Of a DNA stretch of 64,000 nucleotides, positions 53,818 to 63,613 are shown in pieces; position 1 is the first letter of the stretch, and each line of letters opens with the position of its first letter. The translations under genes were made by a program, and so were the position numbers. Where the stretch lies: contig NZ_JAIRBB010000006.1 of NCBI RefSeq assembly GCF_022008395.1, forward strand, positions 1 through 64,000, in the 5' to 3' direction. The notes below the pieces were generated by a model that was not told the DNA's origin, did no database searches, and saw only the letters and a list, made by a program, of their open reading frames with translations. This stretch comes from Aequorivita xiaoshiensis. Its GTDB lineage: Bacteria > Bacteroidota > Bacteroidia > Flavobacteriales > Flavobacteriaceae.

Positions 53818-54873
53818 ATGTTCACTCAAAAATTCGATATAAAACGTTTCACCACGATAGCATTTGTAGGAGCTTTAGTTCTATTACTATCGTCGTGTGG
53901 AACTCACAATAACGGCTATTACGACTCGGATGGAATTTATGCATCGGGAAATGTATCTCGTACTGAAAGCTACAACAACCCATCGAGCGAAAAAGCTAAT
54001 TACTACCAACAATACTTCAAAAGCAAAGCTGAATCCATTTCTGAGATGCCTGAAGAGGGCGCTATTTTCACTGATATCGAAGCCTACGCTACTACAGAGC
54101 GTTTAGACGATGAAGGGTATATAGTTATTGAAGATAATTACGAAGATGAAGGTTATGGCGCTTGGGGAAGCAACTCAGAAGATATTACTGTAAACATTTA
54201 CAACTATGGTGGACATGGATATGGCTTTTATCATAGACCTTATTGGTATGGTGGATATTGGGGACACTCTTATTACACACCTTTTTGGGGAATAAGCTAT
54301 GGTTGGGGTTATCCTTATTATGGATATGGATATGGTTATGGATATGGATACCCATATTATGGATATGGCTACTACCACCCACACTATTACAACAATTATT
54401 ATTATAACAACCATTATAACAACGGTGTGTCCTATAATCGCGGACGAAGAAATACTGACTACAGTAGATCACAAGCTCGTGGACGATCTAACAATGTTTC
54501 AACTAGAAACTCGTCTTATAGCAGATCAGAAACTACTCGCAGAATAAATAGAAATAGTGTTCGAGCAAATTCTAATACGCGCTCATCAAACAACAGCACT
54601 ATTAGAAGTGGAAACACACGCTCAAACAACACTAGGTCTACACCTGTTATCAGAAACAACAGAAATACAAAACCTAGCGCTACTCCTAGAATTCGAAATT
54701 CACGTAGCAATAGAAATAGTAGTTACTCTCAGCCTAGAAGAAGTAATAGTAATACTACAAGAAATAGTACATACTCTTCTCCTTCAAGAAGTAGTAGTTC
54801 TGGCTCTATGAGAAGTTCTGGCGGCAGTACTCGCTCAAGTGGAGGCTCAAGAAGTAGCGGCGGTAGGGGATAA
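53818..54873 (+). CDS. Tyr/Gly-rich and Arg/Ser/Asn-rich lipoprotein of unknown function
   Basis: A 351-residue lipoprotein with lipobox LLSSC (Cys 27). Residues 28-130 are mixed and acidic (EDNYEDEGYG). Residues 131-206 are made almost only of Tyr, Gly, His, Trp, Pro and Asn, with YGYGYG runs. Residues 207-351 are dominated by Arg, Ser, Asn and Thr, ending SSGGRG. The pattern is anchored-acidic, aromatic-glycine, then highly basic and disordered. It suggests a surface or periplasmic polymer-binding or self-associating protein, but no function is known to me. It precedes a FadL-like gene on the same strand, a pairing I recall in related genomes. Confidence 0.75.
   Translation: MFTQKFDIKRFTTIAFVGALVLLLSSCGTHNNGYYDSDGIYASGNVSRTESYNNPSSEKANYYQQYFKSKAESISEMPEEGAIFTDIEAYATTERLDDEGYIVIEDNYEDEGYGAWGSNSEDITVNIYNYGGHGYGFYHRPYWYGGYWGHSYYTPFWGISYGWGYPYYGYGYGYGYGYPYYGYGYYHPHYYNNYYYNNHYNNGVSYNRGRRNTDYSRSQARGRSNNVSTRNSSYSRSETTRRINRNSVRANSNTRSSNNSTIRSGNTRSNNTRSTPVIRNNRNTKPSATPRIRNSRSNRNSSYSQPRRSNSNTTRNSTYSSPSRSSSSGSMRSSGGSTRSSGGSRSSGGRG
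54315..54370 (+). repeat. in-frame hexamer repeat coding Tyr-Gly
   Basis: Imperfect tandem GGATAT/GGTTAT hexamers encode the YGYGYG run of the lipoprotein. Such short repeats are prone to slippage; units are multiples of three codon bases, so length changes would keep the frame. Confidence 0.6.
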
Positions 54874-54971
54874 AATTAAACGCTATGGTGTATATAAAAC
54901 TTATCGATTACAGTAATTATCACTAGCGCAATATATCCTTAATAACAGAATGTCAATTTCAAAATTCTAAC

Positions 54972-55021
54972 AATGCCCATTAAACATTTCATCTTTTTTC
55001 GAAATGCTTATTTTGGGCATT
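54972..55021 (+). terminator. hairpin between lipoprotein and FadL-like gene
   Basis: AATGCCCA (54972-54979) pairs with TGGGCATT (55014-55021), and an inner CATTTC/GAAATG pair extends the stem with internal bulges. It lies 98 bases after the lipoprotein stop and is followed by ATCTTTTAAT; a terminator or leader structure. Confidence 0.5.
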
Positions 55022-55055
55022 ATCTTTTAATAAAATTTAAATCAATATTATCAAA

Positions 55056-56585
55056 ATGAAAAGAATTTCATTATTAATAACATTAAGCATCTGTTTTGCA
55101 ACTTCTCAAGCTCAAGACATATCAGACGGTTTGCGCTATAGCAGCAACCAAAACCTTGGAACAGCTAGATATACAGCTTTAAGTGGTTCAATGGGTGCCT
55201 TGGGTGGCGATTTTTCTGCCATCAGCTCAAACCCGGCTTCGGGGGGAGTTTTTTTAACTTCTACCCTTTCACTTTCTTCGGCTTTCAACAACTTAAATAA
55301 TAACAGCATTTATTTTAACACTGAAGAAGAGGCTTCTAAAACTGATTTTTCTCTAAATCAATTAGGTGCTATTTTCGTGATAAATAATGCCAATAAAGAA
55401 TCCTCCTTTAAAAAGTTCACTATTGGATTAAATTACAATCAATCAAACAACTTTGAAAATAAACTCCTTATTGCAGGAACTGGAAATAATACTATTGGTA
55501 ATTTCTTTTTAGAACAAGCTCAAGGTTTGCCTTTAAACCTATTAGACTTAAGATCTGGAGAAACAATTACAGATTTATACCAATACCTAGGTGAAACCGA
55601 AGGAAGTGCAGCACAAAATGCTTTTTTAGGCTATCAAGGTTTTCTTTTTGACCCTGTAGATCCTAGCAATCCATTAAATAGTGAATACATTTCAAATATA
55701 GCAGAAGGAGTATTTAACCAAGAATACGCATATCTTTCACAGGGATACAATAGTAAGTTTACTATTAATTTTGCCACTCAGGTTACAAATAATTTATACT
55801 TTGGAGCAAATATAAACACCCACACTATTGAATACGACCAAAGTACATTTCTATTAGAAAAGAATAATAATCCGGGCTCTATTGTAAAAAGTGTAGGATT
55901 TGAAAACAATCTTTCGGTTACAGGATCTGGTATCTCAGCTCAAATAGGTGGTATTGCTAAAGTAGCGAACAATTTCAGATTAGGATTGAGTTTCGACACT
56001 CCTACGTGGTATCAGATAGCTGAAGAAACAACGCAATCGCTTAAAAGCAGTCGTGTTTTTGAAGGTAAAACGATTAATGAATTTATAGATCCGAGAGTAA
56101 TTAATGTTTATGAAGATTACAACCTTAAAACTCCTGCAAAGGTTACTGCAAGTGCAGCTTATATTTTTGGTCAGAGCGGATTAATAAGTTTCGATTATTC
56201 GTATAAGGATTATTCCTCAATTAAGTTTAGTCGTTTAAACAATTATTATGACCCGTATTTTGACAGGATGAATAACTCAATTAAAAACACCTTAAAAGCA
56301 GCTTCTAAATTTAGTGCTGGTGCAGAATATCGTTTTAATCGATTAAGCTTAAGAGGTGGATTTCATTATGAAGAGACCCCTTATAAAGACAATGAGGTTA
56401 TGGGAGATTTAACAGGGTTTTCTTTAGGTGCCGGATATAATTTTGGGAGATTTTATGCAGATATCGCATACTCTCGATCAGAACAAGAACGGAACCAACA
56501 ATTGTATAGTGTTGGATTAACTGATACAGCTTTAATAAACTCAGTTTACAACAACTTTATATTGTCCTTAGGTTTTAATTTATAA
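55056..56585 (+). CDS. FadL/OmpP1-like outer-membrane transport protein
   Basis: A 509-residue outer-membrane protein with a signal peptide ending TSQAQ (about 20) and the motif ALGGDFSAISSNPASGGVF, which is the N-terminal NPA signature of the FadL/TodX family of hydrophobic-compound channels. The barrel continues to the C-terminal YNNFILSLGFNL. Homologues in Flavobacteriaceae are often labelled hemin receptors, but nothing here shows heme binding. It follows the Tyr/Gly-rich lipoprotein and converges on the large T9SS protein. Confidence 0.85.
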   Translation: MKRISLLITLSICFATSQAQDISDGLRYSSNQNLGTARYTALSGSMGALGGDFSAISSNPASGGVFLTSTLSLSSAFNNLNNNSIYFNTEEEASKTDFSLNQLGAIFVINNANKESSFKKFTIGLNYNQSNNFENKLLIAGTGNNTIGNFFLEQAQGLPLNLLDLRSGETITDLYQYLGETEGSAAQNAFLGYQGFLFDPVDPSNPLNSEYISNIAEGVFNQEYAYLSQGYNSKFTINFATQVTNNLYFGANINTHTIEYDQSTFLLEKNNNPGSIVKSVGFENNLSVTGSGISAQIGGIAKVANNFRLGLSFDTPTWYQIAEETTQSLKSSRVFEGKTINEFIDPRVINVYEDYNLKTPAKVTASAAYIFGQSGLISFDYSYKDYSSIKFSRLNNYYDPYFDRMNNSIKNTLKAASKFSAGAEYRFNRLSLRGGFHYEETPYKDNEVMGDLTGFSLGAGYNFGRFYADIAYSRSEQERNQQLYSVGLTDTALINSVYNNFILSLGFNL

Positions 56586-56631
56586 TTTCAAAATCATTTT
56601 ATAACCTAAACACATATAGTCTTTTGAAAAT

Positions 56632-56667
56632 AAAAAGCCTCCACATTACGTAATGTGGAGGCTTTTT
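56632..56667. terminator. bidirectional terminator, perfect 36-base palindrome
   Basis: AAAAAGCCTCCACATTAC is followed immediately by its exact reverse complement, giving an 18-bp perfect palindrome centred at 56649/56650. It lies between two convergent genes and ends in T-runs on both strands. Confidence 0.9.
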
Positions 56668-56686
56668 ATTTGTTATTCTATTATAC

Positions 56687-59600
56687 TTATCGTTTTAAAG
56701 TGAAATGTCCTGTAAACACTTTCGGCATATCATCTTCCTTATATTCAACTCTAAACCAATAATCACTTGAAGGCATTGGCTTTCCGTTAAACGTTCCATC
56801 CCAACCTTCTCCAATTGGACTTAACTGTTTTAGAAGCTTTCCGTAACGGTCAAAGATGAAAATCTTAGCAGTAGGATCTGCAGTTCCAATTCCAATAATA
56901 TTCCAAGTATCGTGGTAGCCATCCTCGTTTGGAGTAAAATATAATGGATAATCAACTACTCCAACTTCAATAGTTACGCTTCCACATCCGTTTACATCTC
57001 TTATAGTAACAGTATGTATACCAGGTGAAACTCCCTCGAAAACATTATTTGTTTGGAAAGGTCCATTATCTAGCTGATATACATATTCTCCTAATCCTTC
57101 AGCAGAAACTTCAATGGCATGTGGATTAGCAAAAGCAGACGTTATAACTTCAGCACTATAAACTAAAGGTGGAGATGAAACCACAACAGTTGTTACAGCC
57201 GTAATTTCACATCCCGAAGCTATTTCGGTTATAATTACACTATACTCACCTGCTTCTAATGCTATTATAGAAGCCCCAGTTTCTCCAGGAATCATAACCC
57301 CATTCAATAACCATTGGAAATTATAATTAATAGGGTTTAATCCCGTGTCGATTAATGGAGGAGAAGTCTGGCCATCTTCGTTTTCAATAGGATTGCCATT
57401 CTCATCCACACATAACCTGTATTCGTCTTCTAAATTTACTCTAGGTAGTTCCTGAACTTTTAAAATAACTTCAACTACTTCAAAACATTTTGGCTCGTAT
57501 TGGTTTTCGCTATTGGTAACTCTAGCATAAATTACCTGAGGATTGATTACGTTATAGTAAGGAAATGAAATTGCGTTTACATTATTTAAAGCATTTTCAT
57601 AAGTTTCAAAATAATTAATTAAATAAATATTTGGATCTTGTCCTGCTAATATTTGATTACGAAGCGTTACAACATCAGGATTCGTTAAGTCTTCTAAATC
57701 AAATTCGGCGATGCCATCGTTTGCCTCAAAGTTGTCGCAAACCATAAGTGGATTTGGGGTATTTGCAATAGCGCCTTCTTGAACAATTAGTTCAAAACTT
57801 TGATTTCCACCTATAAAACAACCCGTTAGTGAATTTTCAATTCGCGTATAAATAGTTTGTGGAGATTCTGGGTTTCCTGCTAAATCTCTGTTTTGATGTG
57901 CAGTCGTATTTACAATTTGATTAATTCCGTTGGCAGCATCAGTAGCATCCAAATAAAAACTTACCATTAAATTAAAAGTTGATTGCTCTCCTAATATTTC
58001 TGGAATCTTAGTGGTTAGATCGAATTCTGCTACACCATCTGTATTAATTTCACAAATCATATAAGGTGATACTATAGCACTATCATCCGGTACAGGATCC
58101 ACAATTAATTCAAGTTTCACAATTTCAAAACAAGAACTATCTGGATTACTCCCTTTAACATATACAGTCTGTGGGTTGCTAATATTTTGATAGCTTTCTG
58201 GGTTTGGAATTTGGTCTACTCCGTTAAATGCATTGTCGTAACTTTCGTAATACGTTAAATCCCATGCACCACCGTTAAGAATCACCTCTTCTCTAATTGT
58301 TAAATCAAATATTTCAACTTCATCGTCAGGTCCAGGACCAACCACAATATTCTCATCACACAATCTTATAGGTTGTGGCTCTACTAAGTCTGGATTAGGT
58401 AACACTCGTAACAATAATGTTGTGAACGCAACACAGTCTGTTGAGCCGTCTTCCACTCTTACATAAAGAGTTTGTGGATTTACAGTGTTAACGAACGCAG
58501 TATCCGGATCAATCTTATTAATATTATTTTGAGCATCATTTTCATTTAAAAAGTAACTAACTCCCATTCCTGGAGCACCATTGGTTATTTCGGCATTCTT
58601 AAGTGTTAAATCAAATGTTGTAAATCCATCGTTTATAGGACCTAAATCCTCACAAAGCTCAAAAGGAGTAGGATCAACTATAGATACAGCTCTAGAGACT
58701 ATTAGGGTAAACTTTCCTACAGCAATACAATCAGATCCATCGATATAAGCTAACCGAACAAAAATATCTTGTGGGTTTGTAACGTTAGTATAAGTTTCGG
58801 GCGCACCAATTGGATTCAGTCCTGATTGAGCATCTTCAAGAGTTGTGTGGTACGACAATTCTAGTTCCGTAGGATCTTGTGAGCCATAAATTAAAGGCTC
58901 TTGCACCGTTAAATCAAATTCCGCAAAACCATTACCATCAGGATCACAAGCTACCAAGTCTGGTAAATCTAATGGTACCATCGGACTTGGTTTTACAATT
59001 AAATCTAATGGCACTACTTTAAAACATCCACTTGTATTTGGAGGTAAATCAAAAGAAGCTCTAGCGTAAATTGTCTGGTTAAAAGCAACAATATTTTGAA
59101 ATGGAGACGCCAATGGGAAAGTTCCATTATTCGCATCGTTCAAAGTTTCGTGATAAGTCACCACTATAGAAGGATCCCCTCCTGCAATTTCATCGCTTTT
59201 TAGGGTCAAATCAAATTCGGCAAAACCATCGTGGTCTTCGTCACATACTTCTAATGGAGTAGGCTCTACAACTGTAGGAACAGGAAGCACCCTTAGCAGT
59301 AACTCTGTAGTTGCCACACATCCGGTTTGACCTTCTACAGCCACATAGATTGTATAAGGTGTAATTCCTAATCCACCACCATCAACTGGGTTGGTATATG
59401 TTGTTGGATTTGGAATTGGGTTGTCATTCTGTAAATCAATTAAAGTTTCAAAATACCTAACAGTTAAGGTAGCATCGCCATTTGTGATAGATGCGTTATT
59501 GGTTGTAAGGTCGAAAGTTGAAATTCTATCTGTATCACTTCCACTTTCCAAATCATCACAAAGCTCCATGGCATCGGGATCTTGAATTATTGGAAATTCA

Positions 59601-62503
59601 CCTAGAATCAAATCAAACTCACTAATTCTTGCACAAAGAGTAATATTATTTTCTAAGCGAACCCATATTGTTTGACCAGCACTTGTAAAAGCATTTGGAG
59701 TTAAAATAGGGTTTTGACCATCTATTGCTTCTTGTAAAAGGGTGTGATATGAAATAGTAAAGTCGGTTGTTGGTTGACTTCCATAAACAAAAGGAGTGTT
59801 TATAGTAAGGTCAAAAACTGCTTCACCACTTCCATCTTCATCACAAGCAAAAAGGTCTCCAAATTCCGAAGTAGGTTGATCTGGCAATGGGTTTACAATA
59901 AGTGTAAGTTCAACAACAGCGAAACATCCTGATGAAGTATTTTCTACTCTAGCCCAAACGGTATCAGTATAAGGGACATTGTTTAAATATGGACCAGTAA
60001 TTTCACCAGCTCCACCTGCTTGAGCAAGTGCTTCCAGTGGATAATACTTAACGATTACATCAGGTTCACCACCTATAATTTCGTCGTCTTTTAAGGTAAG
60101 GTCAAATTCAGCAAAACCATCATTATTATCATCACATACCTCTAAAGGTGTTGGCTCAACTGGTGTAGGTAATTGATCGACCACAAGAGTTAACGTAACA
60201 AGTTTTTTACAACCAAAACCGTTAGAAACACGAGCAATTACAGTTTGTGGATTACTAGGTGCTGGTGGAATTGCTCTGTTTTGATAAGCTTGTGGATTTG
60301 CAATTGGATTGTCTGCCAATTCATCAGCTGCAGTTTCGTACCAGGTAACAGTTACGTTAGTATTTCCACCCGTAATTTCAAAATTTCTTGACGTTAAATC
60401 GAATGTACTAAGTTGATCGGTAGGGGTACTCCCATTTACCGTATCATCACATAAGTGATAATCTTGAGGCTCTATAGCTATAGGCTCTGGATCTACAAAT
60501 AATTGAAGTTCTACAATATCATAACATCCAAAACTTCCATTATTAGGTGTTGTATTAGTGGCGTTTCCTACGCCAAGAACATAAATTGTCTGAGTGTTGA
60601 TTGTTTGATTAGTAAAAGCTCCTGGTGTAGCAATTGCTTGTGAGTAGTCAGGAGCCGTGAGTGCCACTTCCCCAGCATCAATTGCCTGCTGTTCATTTAC
60701 ATAATAATACAAATCGTATTGGGTTGGATCTAATGCTCCTAAAATTTCTGCTGCTTTTGAGGGTAAATCAAAAACTGCGTATCCATCTTGGTCATCATCA
60801 CAAATACGATAAGGTGTTGGCTCGGTTAAAATTGGACTGTCACGAACCTCTAATGGCAACTCAACAATGTTATAGCAACTTGTATTTCCACTTATTACTC
60901 GTGCATATACACGATCGTTATAAGGGTTTCGGTTTTCATAAGGATCCATTAATTCACCCTCATTAGTTTGCGCATCCAAATAAGTATAGTGATAAGTAAC
61001 TGTAAGTGCTGGATCGCCACCTGTAATGTCATCATCTGCATCATGAAGTGTAAACAAAGTAAACCCATCGTTACCTGGGTCACAAGCTATCAAAGCATCA
61101 GGAGTAGCATTTACAATTGGAGGGCCATCCAAAATAATATCGAATTGAGTAGTTTCAAAACAAGTATTGTCGTTGTTATTTTGAACTCGAGCATATATTG
61201 TTGTAGGACTAGCTGCCACTGTATAAGGCTGCGGTAAAGAATTTGTCCCAGCATCAGCCTCCCCTTGTGTGCTGTGATAAGTAACTGTATAATTTAAAGG
61301 ATCCTGGCTATCGAGAATTGTTGCTGAGAATACAGCTTCTAAATTAATCACTTCTTGACCGTCTCCATCTTGATCACACAAGTAATGTGGTGAAGTTGGA
61401 GCAGTAGCTGTGGCACCTTCGTATATCAATTCAAATGTATCAATGGCATAACAATTTCCTTCTTCGTTTTCAATGCGAACCCAAATTGTTTGACTTGTTC
61501 CCACAATAGGATAAGCATTAGCTGGGTTTATTGGATTAACACCAGATTCTGCTTGCAATAAATTTAAGTGATATGTAATTAAAAAGTTAGGGTTTTGAGC
61601 TCCCAAAACAACGTTGTTATTCTGAGTTAAATCGAAAATACCAGGTGTGGAACCATTATCACAAATTGAAAGATCTAGAGGAGGGTTGGCAATGATAGGT
61701 TGCGGATTAGTAATAATTTCAAATTCTTTAATTTGATCACCTCCAAGAGGGAAACTAATTGTAACTCTATAATCACCCCCATCAGTAACTGTGATAGTTG
61801 GAAAATCTCCATTAAAAATGGTCACAAAACCAGTTCCATCATCATATTCCCATAAATAGTTATTAGCTCCTTGTATCTCAGCATCTATAACAAATTCGTC
61901 ACCCACACATCCTGTTTGCGTAGTTACAATAGAACAGTCTGTTGAACCACTATTCGGATTCCCCGCATTGGTTTGCTCTAATTTTATAAAACCGGGACTT
62001 TGATTGTAATTGGTTATAACCAAAACATAAATTTCACCCGGTAGCGCATTTAAAATTGTAAAGTTCTCAATAGGTTGAGCAGAATAACTACAAGCAACTT
62101 CGTTAAATGATTGCAGTTGTGTATAATCACAAAGATCATCTCCTTCCTGAAAAGGCCCCCACGCAATAAAATCAACATCTAATCCCTGACCTATAGGGTC
62201 ACCATTTGCATCAAAAGCCGTATTTTGAACTATCTCAAAATCTAACCTTCCTGCCTGATCTACTTGTAAATAAAACCAAGCTGGATATGGCTGGGTAAAC
62301 AAACAACCATAATCTGGACCAGCTTCTGCCGTTGCATTACAATTTGGGTCTTGATTATTACAATTAGGAAATATTAAGGCTTGATCTCCAGCACAAAATG
62401 GCTCGATAGTTGCACAAGTACTACCCTGTGCAAAAGCAGACATTCCTGATAATAAAAAGGAAATAATTATTACTAATAAATACGGGGAATTTTTCTTTGT
62501 CAT
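56687..62503 (-). CDS. T9SS type B sorting-domain protein with 14 tandem repeats
   Basis: A 1938-residue exported protein. It has a signal peptide (about 1-26, ending AFAQ), an N-terminal domain with paired Cys (to about 190), an Ig-like region (about 195-265), and then 14 repeats of about 105 residues. Each repeat begins with a Cys-Asp-rich acidic box followed by FDLT (for example VCDDNNDGFAEFDLT) and ends with a TIYVRV...C strand pair. The acidic boxes resemble calcium sites. After another Ig/SprB-like segment comes the C-terminal type B domain (YFTPNEDGYHDTWNI, IFDRYGKLLKQL, GWDGTFNGKPMPSSDYWF). The protein should be secreted by the T9SS and act as a surface adhesin or gliding-related filament. 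Confidence 0.93.
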   Translation of the reverse strand: MTKKNSPYLLVIIISFLLSGMSAFAQGSTCATIEPFCAGDQALIFPNCNNQDPNCNATAEAGPDYGCLFTQPYPAWFYLQVDQAGRLDFEIVQNTAFDANGDPIGQGLDVDFIAWGPFQEGDDLCDYTQLQSFNEVACSYSAQPIENFTILNALPGEIYVLVITNYNQSPGFIKLEQTNAGNPNSGSTDCSIVTTQTGCVGDEFVIDAEIQGANNYLWEYDDGTGFVTIFNGDFPTITVTDGGDYRVTISFPLGGDQIKEFEIITNPQPIIANPPLDLSICDNGSTPGIFDLTQNNNVVLGAQNPNFLITYHLNLLQAESGVNPINPANAYPIVGTSQTIWVRIENEEGNCYAIDTFELIYEGATATAPTSPHYLCDQDGDGQEVINLEAVFSATILDSQDPLNYTVTYHSTQGEADAGTNSLPQPYTVAASPTTIYARVQNNNDNTCFETTQFDIILDGPPIVNATPDALIACDPGNDGFTLFTLHDADDDITGGDPALTVTYHYTYLDAQTNEGELMDPYENRNPYNDRVYARVISGNTSCYNIVELPLEVRDSPILTEPTPYRICDDDQDGYAVFDLPSKAAEILGALDPTQYDLYYYVNEQQAIDAGEVALTAPDYSQAIATPGAFTNQTINTQTIYVLGVGNATNTTPNNGSFGCYDIVELQLFVDPEPIAIEPQDYHLCDDTVNGSTPTDQLSTFDLTSRNFEITGGNTNVTVTWYETAADELADNPIANPQAYQNRAIPPAPSNPQTVIARVSNGFGCKKLVTLTLVVDQLPTPVEPTPLEVCDDNNDGFAEFDLTLKDDEIIGGEPDVIVKYYPLEALAQAGGAGEITGPYLNNVPYTDTVWARVENTSSGCFAVVELTLIVNPLPDQPTSEFGDLFACDEDGSGEAVFDLTINTPFVYGSQPTTDFTISYHTLLQEAIDGQNPILTPNAFTSAGQTIWVRLENNITLCARISEFDLILGEFPIIQDPDAMELCDDLESGSDTDRISTFDLTTNNASITNGDATLTVRYFETLIDLQNDNPIPNPTTYTNPVDGGGLGITPYTIYVAVEGQTGCVATTELLLRVLPVPTVVEPTPLEVCDEDHDGFAEFDLTLKSDEIAGGDPSIVVTYHETLNDANNGTFPLASPFQNIVAFNQTIYARASFDLPPNTSGCFKVVPLDLIVKPSPMVPLDLPDLVACDPDGNGFAEFDLTVQEPLIYGSQDPTELELSYHTTLEDAQSGLNPIGAPETYTNVTNPQDIFVRLAYIDGSDCIAVGKFTLIVSRAVSIVDPTPFELCEDLGPINDGFTTFDLTLKNAEITNGAPGMGVSYFLNENDAQNNINKIDPDTAFVNTVNPQTLYVRVEDGSTDCVAFTTLLLRVLPNPDLVEPQPIRLCDENIVVGPGPDDEVEIFDLTIREEVILNGGAWDLTYYESYDNAFNGVDQIPNPESYQNISNPQTVYVKGSNPDSSCFEIVKLELIVDPVPDDSAIVSPYMICEINTDGVAEFDLTTKIPEILGEQSTFNLMVSFYLDATDAANGINQIVNTTAHQNRDLAGNPESPQTIYTRIENSLTGCFIGGNQSFELIVQEGAIANTPNPLMVCDNFEANDGIAEFDLEDLTNPDVVTLRNQILAGQDPNIYLINYFETYENALNNVNAISFPYYNVINPQVIYARVTNSENQYEPKCFEVVEVILKVQELPRVNLEDEYRLCVDENGNPIENEDGQTSPPLIDTGLNPINYNFQWLLNGVMIPGETGASIIALEAGEYSVIITEIASGCEITAVTTVVVSSPPLVYSAEVITSAFANPHAIEVSAEGLGEYVYQLDNGPFQTNNVFEGVSPGIHTVTIRDVNGCGSVTIEVGVVDYPLYFTPNEDGYHDTWNIIGIGTADPTAKIFIFDRYGKLLKQLSPIGEGWDGTFNGKPMPSSDYWFRVEYKEDDMPKVFTGHFTLKR

Positions 62504-62610
62504 CTTACTATAGTATAATGGGTGGGAAATTAAGAAAATTTTATGAAACCACCTTGTGAGTTTTATTAAAAATATAAAGACACGCTTTTCATATACAATA
62601 ACCTATTGTG

Positions 62611-62618
62611 TATCTTTG
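62611..62618 (+). promoter_or_regulatory. TAnnTTTG -7 element of folE
   Basis: TATCTTTG followed by C lies 33 bases upstream of the folE ATG. Confidence 0.6.
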
Positions 62619-62651
62619 CAACCCCAATAAAAACTTATTTTTAAAATACAA

Positions 62652-63329
62652 ATGGGTATAGAAAAAGAACTTAGAGAAATAGAAGAAATGGGTAACGATC
62701 ATATTGGTAGCTCCACAGAGACGCCTTTACGCCCAGATGCCTTCGAGCTTAGCGATATAGAAAAGATTGCAAGCATTAAGAAAGATGTACACAACATCAT
62801 GCAAACCTTAGGATTAGACCTAACTGACGACAGCCTAAAAGGTACTCCAAACCGAGTAGCTAAAATGTTTGTACAAGAGATTTTTGGCGGACTACATCCA
62901 GATAGAAAGCCAAAAGCATCAACTTTTGACAATAAATACAAATACCAGGAGATGCTGGTAGAGAAAAATATCACGCTTTATTCTACTTGTGAGCACCACC
63001 TACTTCCTATTGTTGGGAAAGCACATATTGCCTATATTAGCAATGGTACAGTTGTAGGCTTATCAAAAATGAATAGAATTGTAGATTACTACGCAAAACG
63101 GCCACAAGTTCAAGAGCGTCTTACAATTCAAATAGTTAAGGAACTTCAAAATGTTCTAAAAACTGAAGACGTAGCTTGCGTTATAGATGCAAAACATTTA
63201 TGCGTAAACTCTAGAGGTATTCGCGATATCGATAGCAGCACTGTAACAAGTGAATTTGGCGGTGCGTTTAAAAACCCTGAGACTCGTAGAGAATTTTTAG
63301 ACTATATTAAATTTGATACTGAATTCTAA
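62652..63329 (+). CDS. folE: GTP cyclohydrolase I
   Basis: Converts GTP to 7,8-dihydroneopterin triphosphate, the first step of tetrahydrofolate and pterin synthesis. The 225-residue protein has an N-terminal extension of about 35 residues, then the zinc site STCEHHLLPIVGKAHI and the second zinc Cys in EDVACVIDAKHLCVNSRG. SKMNRIVDYYAKRPQVQERLT and SSTVTSEFGGAF complete the active site. This is type IA, with the Zn ligands intact. It is upstream of cysS with a 284-base gap. Confidence 0.97.
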   Translation: MGIEKELREIEEMGNDHIGSSTETPLRPDAFELSDIEKIASIKKDVHNIMQTLGLDLTDDSLKGTPNRVAKMFVQEIFGGLHPDRKPKASTFDNKYKYQEMLVEKNITLYSTCEHHLLPIVGKAHIAYISNGTVVGLSKMNRIVDYYAKRPQVQERLTIQIVKELQNVLKTEDVACVIDAKHLCVNSRGIRDIDSSTVTSEFGGAFKNPETRREFLDYIKFDTEF

Positions 63330-63613
63330 TTATTGAAAACACACCTCTTAACCGATGTTTTATTTACTAATATTAAGCCATTCAGTTTGTAAGAGGTAGA
63401 ATTTTCAAGGATTTAAATAAATAAGAAATACTCAGACATAGCAATTTAAAATTTACACATTGTTGCAGACCTAATGGAATAGGTTAAAACTAAAAAGTAA
63501 ATTATACTGAAACATATCACCCTATTAATAAGGTGATTGAACAAAGAAATAAAATCGATTAAATTTTTGGCAACCAAATCGGTCGCCTGTTATCCGTCAT
63601 CTACCCTATAATT
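63330..63613. other. intergenic region between folE and cysS
   Basis: No gene was seen. It contains ATCACC (63516-63521) with GGTGAT (63532-63537), a 6-bp stem with a 10-base loop, and a long-loop pair ACCTCTTA (63343-63350) / TAAGAGGT (63390-63397). Neither is followed by a T-run. Confidence 0.4.

Noticed and set aside
54175-54547. Overlapping frames on both strands inside the Tyr/Gly-rich lipoprotein
   Set aside because: They are low-complexity shadows of the repeated TAT-GGA codons and have no signal or domain of their own.
60661-61237. Two plus-strand frames antisense to the T9SS repeat protein
   Set aside because: They arise from the repeat composition of the large gene and show no recognisable protein features.
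63330-63613. T-box or other riboswitch before cysS
   Set aside because: The hairpins there are short, lack the T-box sequence and a terminator, and T-boxes are not expected in this phylum.
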